Positions 57,359 through 64,000 of a stretch of DNA of 64,000 nt are shown here, in pieces. The translations under genes and the position numbers were made by a program. A model generated the notes under the pieces. The model was given only the letters and a program-made list of their open reading frames with translations. It did no database searches and was not told the DNA's origin. The DNA comes from Roseiarcus sp963775575 (GTDB lineage: Bacteria; Pseudomonadota; Alphaproteobacteria; Rhizobiales; Beijerinckiaceae), in contig CAVZJG010000005.1 of the NCBI GenBank assembly GCA_963775575.1, forward strand, positions 186,001-250,000, in the 5' to 3' direction. Every line of letters starts with the position of its first letter. Position 1 is the first letter of the stretch.

Positions 57359-57919
57359 TCAACCGACCCAACGGATTTCAGGCTCCTTGCGCGGAACCGG
57401 CGGCGGCGCGCGCGTCGGTCGGCCGACGATGATCGGCGCGACCGGGACCCACGCCTTGGGCGCGCCGAGCGCGGCCTTGCCCTCCGGGGTGTTGAGGTAG
57501 CTCTGCGCGAAGCCGATCCAACACGTCCCCAGCCCCTCGGCGAAGGCGGCGAGCATGAGGTTCTCCGCCGCCAACGCGCAGTCTTCGACGATCCACGGGC
57601 CTTGCGCGCTGGCCGAAATGACGATCAGGGCCGGCGCGAGATGGAAGATGTCGAAATTGGGATCGCCGAGGAGCGATCGGAAACGGGCGGAGTGGGCGTC
57701 GGCGGGCATCGTGGCGAGCATGTGCGCTTTCGCTTCGCGCGAAATCCGGTCGAGCCGACTTCGCTCGCGCACGACGACGAAGGTCCAGGGTTGCTGGTTT
57801 ACGGCGCTCGGCGCCTGCACGGCGGCGGCGACCAACCGACGGATCGTCCCTTCGTCGACGGCTTGGCCCGTGTATTCGCGAACGGCTCGGCGACCGAGAA
57901 TCGTGTCTTGAAGGTCCAT
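57359..57919 (-). CDS. Nitroreductase family protein
   Basis: A 186-residue FMN-dependent oxidoreductase: TILGRRAVREYTGQAVDEGT with the RRS/A-type phosphate-binding arginines, AAVQAPSAVNQQPWTFVVV, and AENLMLAAFAEGLGTCWIGF. It reduces nitro compounds or quinones. It ends 40 bases before the flavin reductase start, so the two probably form an operon. Confidence 0.92.
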   Translation of the reverse strand: MDLQDTILGRRAVREYTGQAVDEGTIRRLVAAAVQAPSAVNQQPWTFVVVRERSRLDRISREAKAHMLATMPADAHSARFRSLLGDPNFDIFHLAPALIVISASAQGPWIVEDCALAAENLMLAAFAEGLGTCWIGFAQSYLNTPEGKAALGAPKAWVPVAPIIVGRPTRAPPPVPRKEPEIRWVG

Positions 57920-58047
57920 CGCCCGCTTCCTACCAGCCGCCGCCCCACTCAAGGCTTATCGCGCGTCCTTGCGGGAAGTTCATTGCGGCCGATCAATCGC
58001 GTCTCTTGCCGGCGCCGCCGATCCGGCGTTGTCGCGGCGGAAGGCGC

Positions 58048-61000
58048 CTACTCGGCGGCCCGCGATCTGCGCACGTCCACGGGGAGGGCCTCGTGAGTCT
58101 CGACTGGCGCGTCGATCGCCGCGCGCTTCGCCGGACCGGAGAGCCAGTGGGAGAGGCGATCGAGGTAGAGATAGATGACCGGCGTGGTGAAAAGGGTCAG
58201 AGCCTGGCTGACGATCAGGCCGCCGACCATCGCGTAGCCCAAGGGTTGGCGCAGTTCCGCGCCGGTGCCTTGCCCGAGCATCAGCGGAACGCCGCCGAGC
58301 ATCGTCGCCATCGTCGTCATCATGATCGGGCGGAAGCGCAACAGCGCCGCCTTGCGGATCGACTGCTCGGTCGTCAGGTGTTCGTCGCGTTCGGCGGCGA
58401 TGGCGAAGTCGACCATCATGATGCCATTCTTCTTGACGATGCCGATCAGCAGGATCGTCCCGATCAACGCGATGAGACTGAATTCATAGCCGAAGATCAT
58501 CAGCATCGCGAGCGCGCCGAAGCCGGCCGAGGGCAGGGTGGAGAGGATCGTCAGCGGGTGGATGAAGCTCTCGTACAGCACGCCGAGGATGAGATAGACG
58601 ACGACGAGGGCGGCCAAGATCAGCAAGGGCACGGTGGTCAACGAATCCTGGAACGCCTGCGCGTTGCCCTGGAAGGTGGTGGTCAGCCCGGGGGGAAGGC
58701 GCAGCTCGCGCGCCGCCGCCTGGATCGCCGCGGTCGCCTGGCCCAGCGCAATGCCTTGGGCGAGGTTGAAGCTGATGGTGACCGCCGGAAACTGCCCCTG
58801 GTGGCTGATCGACAGCGGCGCGATGGGGTTGGTCGTCCATTTGGCGAAGGCGCTCATCGGCACCATCTGTCCGGTGGTCGGCGAGCGGATATAGAGGCTA
58901 TCGAGGCTGTTGGGTTCGCCCTGCAACTTGGGCAGGATTTCCTCGATCACATTGTAAGTGTTTATCTGGGTGAAATACTGGGCGACCTGCCGCTGTCCGT
59001 ACGCGTCGTAAAGCGTGTCGTCGATGAGTTGCGGTTGGATGCCGAAGCGCGCCGCCATATTGCGGTCGATCGTCAGATGCAGCGTCGCGCCGGCGGTCTG
59101 CTGGTCCGTGGCGACGTCGCGCAACTCCGGCAGGCTGGCGAACTTGGCGAGGATCTTCGGCGCCCAGAGATTGAGCTCGTCGGAATCGACGTCCTGGAGC
59201 GTGTACTGGAACTGAGTGCGCGCGGAGCGCGCGCCGACAGTCACGTCCTGCGCCACCTGCAGAAAGAGCCGCGCACCCCTGACCTGGGCGAGCTTGGGCC
59301 GCAGCCGGGCGATGATCTGGAACGCGTCGGCTCCGCGTTCTTCGCGCGGCTTGAGCATGACGAACATGCGGCCGGAGTTCTGCGCGGAGGAGCCAACGCC
59401 GGCGCCGACGCCCATCGCTACGTTCTCGACGTCCGGGTCGGATTGTACGACGGCGCCCAACCGCTCCTGCAGCTTCGCCATCTCGGCAAAGGAGACGTCC
59501 TGCGCCGCCTCGGAGGTGCCGAACAGGGTGCCGGTGTCCTGCTGCGGGAAGAAACCTTTGGGAATGGCGATGAACAGCGCGACCGTGCCGGCGACGGTCG
59601 CGAGAAAGACCATCAGAGTGATGAATTGGTGGCGCAAGACCCTGTCGAGACCGTGCTCGTAGCCCTTGGCCATCGCGGCGAAGCCGCGCTCGAACAGCAT
59701 GTAAATCTTGTTGTGGCGGTCGTGCGTGTGGTCGCGCAGGAACCGCGAGGCCAGCATCGGCGTCAAGGTCAGCGACACCGTCGCGGAAACCACGATCGTC
59801 ATCGCCAGCGTCACCGAGAACTCACGAAACAGCCGGCCAATGATGCCGCTCATCAGCAGCAGCGGGATCAGCACGGCGATCAGCGACAGCGAGATCGACA
59901 CCACGGTGAAGCCGATCTCGCCGGCCCCCTTCAGCGCCGCCTGAAATGGCTTCTCGCCCGCTTCGACGTGGCGGGTGATGTTCTCCAACACGACGATCGC
60001 GTCGTCGACGACAAACCCGACGGCGATGGTCAACGCCATCAGCGAAAGGTTGTCGAGGCTGTAGCCCGCCCCCCACATCAAGGCGCAGGCGCCTAGCAAC
60101 GCGAGAGGCACGGTCAAGCTGGGGATCACCGTCGCCCAAAAGTTCCTGAGGAAGACGAAGATCACCATGACCACCAGGGCGATGGTCAGCATCAAGGTGA
60201 ACTGCACGTCCTGAACGGAGGCGCGGATCGTCGTGGTGCGGTCGGAAAGCACCGAGACGTGCATCGAAGAAGGTATCGAGGCCTGCAGGCGCGATATCGT
60301 CGCCTTGACCGTCTCGACGGTCTTGATGACGTTAACGCCGGGCACCTTGAAGACGACGAGGAAGACGTCGCGCTTGCCGTTGCCCCACGCCGCCTGCGTG
60401 ACGTCGGCCGGGCCGCGCACCGCTTGGCCGATGTCGCGCACGCGCACAGGCGCGCCGTTCCGGTAGGCGATGATGACGTCGTTCCAAGGCGCCGGCTCGG
60501 TCAACTGATCGTTATCGAAGATGGTAAACGCCTGTCGTACGCCGTTGATCGCGCCTTTCGGGCTGTTCACGGTGGCGATGCCGATCTGGGCGCGCACGTC
60601 CTCGAGCTGCAGGTTCTTCTCTACCAGTTTCGCCGGGTCGATCTGGATGCGGATCGCCGGCTGCTGCTGGCCGCCGACGCGCACCAGCGACACGCCGGAA
60701 ATCTGACTGATCTGCTGCGCGAGGATGTTTTCGGCGACGTCGTCGACTTCGGTGATCGGCGCGACTTCCGACGCGAGGGAGAGGATGAGGATCGGCGCAT
60801 CCGACGGGTTGACCTTACGATAGGTCGGCGGGCTGGGAAGAATTTTCGGCAATTGGCCGGCGGCGGCGTTGATCGCCCCCTGGATGTCGTTGGCCGCCGC
60901 GTCGATGTTGCGGTCGAGATCGAACTGTACGGTAATCGCCGCTGCGCCGAGCGAGCTCGTTGAAGTCATCTGGCTGACGCCAGGGATCTGGGCGATCTGC

Positions 61001-61224
61001 CGCTCGAGCGGCTGCGCCACCGACGAGGCCATGGTGTCGGGTGAGGCGCCGGGCAGGCTGGCGCTGACGACGATGGTCGGGAAGTCGATCTGCGGCAGCG
61101 GCGCCACCGGCAGCAACGGATAGGCGACGACGCCCACCAGCAGGATCGCCACCATCAGCAGCGTCGTGGCCACCGGGTGGCGGATGAAGGGGCCGGATAC
61201 GCCTTCTTTGATGCCGTCGGCCAT
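58048..61224 (-). CDS. RND multidrug efflux permease
   Basis: A 1058-residue inner-membrane proton antiporter. It opens GPFIRHPVATTLLMVAILLV GVVAYPLLPVAPLPQIDFP and shows the duplicated 12-helix plan, with GACALMWGAGYSLDNLSLMA LTIAVGFVVDDAIVVLENI containing the proton-relay Asp pair in helix 4. The sequence is closest in style to MdtB/MdtC. The adaptor gene ends 4 bases before its ATG, so they are co-expressed; no outer-membrane TolC is in the window. The likely role is export of drugs, bile-like compounds or metals chelates. Confidence 0.95.
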   Translation of the reverse strand: MADGIKEGVSGPFIRHPVATTLLMVAILLVGVVAYPLLPVAPLPQIDFPTIVVSASLPGASPDTMASSVAQPLERQIAQIPGVSQMTSTSSLGAAAITVQFDLDRNIDAAANDIQGAINAAAGQLPKILPSPPTYRKVNPSDAPILILSLASEVAPITEVDDVAENILAQQISQISGVSLVRVGGQQQPAIRIQIDPAKLVEKNLQLEDVRAQIGIATVNSPKGAINGVRQAFTIFDNDQLTEPAPWNDVIIAYRNGAPVRVRDIGQAVRGPADVTQAAWGNGKRDVFLVVFKVPGVNVIKTVETVKATISRLQASIPSSMHVSVLSDRTTTIRASVQDVQFTLMLTIALVVMVIFVFLRNFWATVIPSLTVPLALLGACALMWGAGYSLDNLSLMALTIAVGFVVDDAIVVLENITRHVEAGEKPFQAALKGAGEIGFTVVSISLSLIAVLIPLLLMSGIIGRLFREFSVTLAMTIVVSATVSLTLTPMLASRFLRDHTHDRHNKIYMLFERGFAAMAKGYEHGLDRVLRHQFITLMVFLATVAGTVALFIAIPKGFFPQQDTGTLFGTSEAAQDVSFAEMAKLQERLGAVVQSDPDVENVAMGVGAGVGSSAQNSGRMFVMLKPREERGADAFQIIARLRPKLAQVRGARLFLQVAQDVTVGARSARTQFQYTLQDVDSDELNLWAPKILAKFASLPELRDVATDQQTAGATLHLTIDRNMAARFGIQPQLIDDTLYDAYGQRQVAQYFTQINTYNVIEEILPKLQGEPNSLDSLYIRSPTTGQMVPMSAFAKWTTNPIAPLSISHQGQFPAVTISFNLAQGIALGQATAAIQAAARELRLPPGLTTTFQGNAQAFQDSLTTVPLLILAALVVVYLILGVLYESFIHPLTILSTLPSAGFGALAMLMIFGYEFSLIALIGTILLIGIVKKNGIMMVDFAIAAERDEHLTTEQSIRKAALLRFRPIMMTTMATMLGGVPLMLGQGTGAELRQPLGYAMVGGLIVSQALTLFTTPVIYLYLDRLSHWLSGPAKRAAIDAPVETHEALPVDVRRSRAAE

Positions 61225-61228
61225 GGCG

Positions 61229-62443
61229 TCAGCTCCCCGTCTTGGCGGACGCGTCGATGCTGACGACCACTCCCGGCTGCAGCCCATACTGGCCGAGGGT
61301 GACGACGCGATCGCCGTCGTTCAGCCCTTTGGCGACGACGGCGATCTTCTCGTCCTGGTGCGAGACCGTCACCGGGCGCGCCGAGACGCGATCGTCGTCG
61401 CCGACGACATAGGCGTAGAGGCCGTCCGGGCCGCGTTGGATCGCCTCGATGGGAACGACCAGGGCGTTCTTCTCCAGGCTGACCATCAACCGGGTCGACA
61501 CCGCCAAGCCGGGCCACAGCGCGCTATCCTCGTTAGCGAATTCGGCCTTGAGGCGAATGGTGCCGGTGGTCGGGTCGACTTGATTGTCGATCACGGTGAG
61601 CTTGCCGGTCGCCAACAGCCGCGCGCCGTCGGAGGTGCTGACCAGCGCCTGCGGCGCGCCGGCCGCGATCGCGTCCCGGATGCCGGGAAGATCGTCCTGC
61701 GGCGCGGTGAAAATCACTGCGATCGGCTGCAATTGCGCGATCGTGACGATGCCGGTCTGCTGCGCCGCGGAGACGATATTGCCCTGGTCGACCAGGCGCA
61801 AGCCGACGCGTCCGGCGAGCGGCGCGTCGATCGTGGCGTAGTCGAGTTGCACTTGCGCCGCGTCGATCGCCGCCGCGTCGGCGGCGATCGACGCGATCAA
61901 CTGTGCGACCAGGGCGTTCTGGGTGTCGAGCTGCTGTTGGGTGGCGAAGCTCTGTTTGGCCAGCGTGGCGTAACGTTGCAGGTCCAGCTTGGCGTTGGCG
62001 AGATTGGCCTGATCCTGCGCCTGCTTGGCCTTGGCCTGGTCGAGCGCGGCCTGGAATGGGCGCGGGTCGATTTGCGCGATGAGATCGCCCGCCTTGACCA
62101 TTTGGCCTTCGTCGAACGCGATCTTCTCGATCTGCCCGTCCACGCGCGTGCGCACCGTCACCGTGTTGTACGCCTGCGCCTGCCCGAGGCCGTCGATGTA
62201 AATAGGGTAATCCGTGCGCTTGGCCGCGGCGACCGAGACAAGAGCCGCCCGAGGGTTGGCGTTGGCCGGCGCTTGCGCCGAGGTTCGCGCCTTCGCTCCG
62301 CCCGCCAGCCCGTCATGAACGCCGTGCGCGAAACCTCCTGCGGCCGGGACCCATTTCTCGATATTGTCCGGAGCATAAGCGCAATAGGCGAGCGCGGCCG
62401 CGACGACCAGCGCCGCGGCGCCGGCATATCCTCGAAATCCCAT
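61229..62443 (-). CDS. RND efflux periplasmic adaptor (MdtA-like)
   Basis: A 404-residue membrane-fusion protein with an N-terminal anchor (GYAGAAALVVAAALAYCAYA), a lipoyl-type half (VRTRVDGQIEKIAFDEGQMV KAGDLIAQIDPRPFQAALDQ), a long alpha-hairpin rich in Ala/Gln, and the second lipoyl half YATIDAPLAGRVGLRLVDQG. It bridges the RND permease to an outer-membrane channel. Confidence 0.94.
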   Translation of the reverse strand: MGFRGYAGAAALVVAAALAYCAYAPDNIEKWVPAAGGFAHGVHDGLAGGAKARTSAQAPANANPRAALVSVAAAKRTDYPIYIDGLGQAQAYNTVTVRTRVDGQIEKIAFDEGQMVKAGDLIAQIDPRPFQAALDQAKAKQAQDQANLANAKLDLQRYATLAKQSFATQQQLDTQNALVAQLIASIAADAAAIDAAQVQLDYATIDAPLAGRVGLRLVDQGNIVSAAQQTGIVTIAQLQPIAVIFTAPQDDLPGIRDAIAAGAPQALVSTSDGARLLATGKLTVIDNQVDPTTGTIRLKAEFANEDSALWPGLAVSTRLMVSLEKNALVVPIEAIQRGPDGLYAYVVGDDDRVSARPVTVSHQDEKIAVVAKGLNDGDRVVTLGQYGLQPGVVVSIDASAKTGS

Positions 62444-62673
62444 TGCGCGATCTATCCCTTTGGCGCCGTGCCTTCTGGCGGGCCTGGCGATCTACGCTGC
62501 GAAAAGGGCGCGCGCGTCAAGCCGCGTCCGCCGGCTGTCGCCCGCCGTTTGCCACGACGGGGCGGACCATAGCAATCATATTGGGATCGGCGCAATCAAA
62601 CCTTGGTGAGCGTCGGCCGCGCCGCGGCGTCGCTAGGCGTTGTTTCGGAAAAGAAATCGTCGCGCGGCGCGCT

Positions 62674-63426
62674 TCAAAGCGCCGCGCTCGCCTCCGCCTC
62701 GAAACGGCTGCGGCCGCTCATCGCCCGGGAAGGGGCGTCCACCGCCTCGCGGAGCGGCCCGAACAGAGCCTCCCGCTCGGCGGCCGTCGAACAGAAGAAG
62801 GGATAGCGCGTCTCGTTGCGCTCTCGCAGCGCGTGAAAATCCATCCCCAGGCAAGCGACCTTGGCCGTGAAGTCCGGATAGTCGCGCGGCTCGCACCATG
62901 GCGCGAAGCCGAACACGCGGCGAAAGAAGGCTACGTGGTCGGCGCGCGCCGTCGCGATGGCGAAATCGACATTGAAGTGCATGGCCGCCAAATATGTCGG
63001 ACGCAATGTGACATAGGGTAACTCCGGGAAATGACCGGCGAAATCAAGCCGCGCCGCGGTGCGCGTCGACTCGACAATCAGACGACCCGCGCGAAGATAA
63101 GGTCCGATCACGTCAGGGTAAACGGTAAAGGCCGGAAGAATGGCGGTTTCGTCGGCGCCGAGGTTCACGCGCGTCGTGCTGGCAAGTTCGCCATCGATGA
63201 AGGTCATCGTAATCCAGGCGTTTGGCGCGTCGTCATAGCGCTCGTCGTGCAATCGCCCGTCGGCGCGGGTCTCGATCAATCCATTTCGAATATAGGCTTC
63301 ATATCGCAGCCGAAACACCGCCTCTCGTTCGGCGGGAGTCCTCGCGACGCGATGCTCAACTCTCTCCAGGAACCGAAGAATCCGATCCGAAAATCGAGAC
63401 GCGGCGCCGGCAATTTGCGCGTCCAT
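62674..63426 (-). CDS. FeeM-like N-acyl amino acid synthase
   Basis: A 250-residue GNAT-like protein. VARTPAEREAVFRLRYEAYI RNGLI at the start, ITMTFIDGELASTTRVNLGA and RLIVESTRTAARLDFAG are features of FeeM/autoinducer-synthase-like acyltransferases, which join an acyl-ACP chain to an amino acid such as tyrosine. The final part (MDFHALRERNETRYPFFCST) matches the same family. The product is not predictable. It stands alone, about 230 bases upstream of the RND operon. Confidence 0.8.
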   Translation of the reverse strand: MDAQIAGAASRFSDRILRFLERVEHRVARTPAEREAVFRLRYEAYIRNGLIETRADGRLHDERYDDAPNAWITMTFIDGELASTTRVNLGADETAILPAFTVYPDVIGPYLRAGRLIVESTRTAARLDFAGHFPELPYVTLRPTYLAAMHFNVDFAIATARADHVAFFRRVFGFAPWCEPRDYPDFTAKVACLGMDFHALRERNETRYPFFCSTAAEREALFGPLREAVDAPSRAMSGRSRFEAEASAAL

Positions 63427-63560
63427 CGAAACTCTCGCTTAACCCTATTGGCGAGGTAAGGTTAGCAAAAGTTAAATAAGTGTAAAGGGACATTAACCGC
63501 CTCTTAATCGTTTTTGCTAAGGAGGCGGCGCCTGAACAACCATAATACGTGTGTACAATA

Positions 63561-63986
63561 TCAATCCAGTCCAGCAGCGTCGCTCGTCAAATGTTCGAGC
63601 AAGAGCTGCGCGTAGCGATCGAGCGCCGCCTCGGACGGGCTTTGCCCCAGACACGCGCACCACTCGACGAAGCTTGCGACGCGAACCGGCAATTCCTCGA
63701 CGCGCAGGTCGGCCGCGATCGTCTTCGCCCGTATCGCCTGACGATGTCGCAGCCAACTGCGATATTCGCCATGTTCGGCGAATGCGTTGATCGCACGAAA
63801 ATATTTCGAGAAATCGAATTCGTGAACAACGGCGAAAACCCGCGACCCGGTCGAATTTCGCATGGCCAGCGCCATCCTGGCGAAGGTGTCGAGTACGCGC
63901 TGATCGGATGTAGCTCCGGTCAGATCGCGCCATTCCAGGAATGATGAAAGACTAACGCAAACTGTCGTCGCATCGACGCCCGCCAT
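63561..63986 (-). CDS. Protein of unknown function, possibly continuing beyond the window
   Basis: 141 residues from ATG 63986 (a TTG at 63992 and the frame up to the edge are also open, so the true start may lie outside). Mixed helix and strand: VCVSLSSFLEWRDLTGATSD, VFAVVHEFDFSKYFRAINAF, VRVASFVEWCACLGQSPSEA. No family is recognised. Its composition looks chromosomal. Confidence 0.5.
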   Translation of the reverse strand: MAGVDATTVCVSLSSFLEWRDLTGATSDQRVLDTFARMALAMRNSTGSRVFAVVHEFDFSKYFRAINAFAEHGEYRSWLRHRQAIRAKTIAADLRVEELPVRVASFVEWCACLGQSPSEAALDRYAQLLLEHLTSDAAGLD

Positions 63987-64000
63987 AGCCAAGCCGATTT

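Noticed and set aside
58006..60096. 696-codon plus-strand frame
   Set aside because: Antisense to the RND permease.

Overview
The window comes from a GC-rich alphaproteobacterium, most likely of the order Hyphomicrobiales (Rhizobiales), with the Beijerinckiaceae/Methylocystaceae neighbourhood as the best guess. This rests on the yidC-rnpA-rpmH order, the type of cytochrome bd oxidase, the ECF/NrsF pair, a GCG/CWPN-type small secreted protein, a FeeM-like acyl synthase and the many palindromic REP-type units. It is an inference from protein style; no 16S gene is present.

Layout. 1-1952: yidC (cut by the window edge), rnpA and rpmH on the minus strand. 2.2-5.5 kb: a small accessory strip with a broken DUF433/DUF5615 toxin-antitoxin pair, a 45-residue membrane peptide facing a possible antisense RNA, a resolvase remnant and a membrane/coiled-coil protein with internal repeats. 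5.9-9.4 kb: an HTH gene followed by a 10-bp tandem array, interrupted by a complete 2.9-kb IS1-type element with 24-bp inverted repeats, an 8-bp target duplication and five passenger genes, including a RelE-like/XRE pair. 9.4-31.6 kb: mostly ordinary chromosome: dxs, a small secreted protein, a fatty-acid-hydroxylase-type membrane protein, a VIT-type metal transporter, a periplasmic PIMT-like methyltransferase, Mrp/ApbC, DUF971, an acetyltransferase coupled to an Orn/Lys/Arg decarboxylase, two isochorismatase-fold proteins, a quinone reductase, ECF sigma with NrsF anti-sigma, phosphoketolase, DsbA, aldo-keto reductase, an AroE-like enzyme, cydAB and yggT.

31.7-51.6 kb: an accessory region beginning at tRNA-Ala(CGC). 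It holds a truncated serpin, a large serine recombinase with DUF2924, an ISL3 and an IS66 element (both with 8-bp target duplications), an integrase remnant and a dense set of toxin-antitoxin genes (DinJ-YafQ-HigA, two VapBC, BrnT/XRE, Phd/PemK-like, an XRE remnant). It also carries a ParB-domain DNA methyltransferase with a DUF5681 protein. Several resident genes are damaged: nagZ is a remnant beside a short SPOR protein, and a phage-type gene is cut by an IS end.

52.2-64 kb returns to chromosomal genes: an ALDH7-type dehydrogenase, a PAP2 phosphatase, a glycosyltransferase, an HtrA-like protein without a visible catalytic triad, two flavoenzymes, an RND efflux pump with its adaptor, a FeeM-like N-acyl amino acid synthase, and a partial gene of unknown function at the right edge.

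The two most interesting items are the candidate type I toxin-antitoxin locus at 3.28-3.84 kb (24-nt complementarity between a divergent terminator-ending transcript and the leader of a tiny membrane protein) and the IS1-type element that appears to have moved a toxin-antitoxin-like operon as a single unit.
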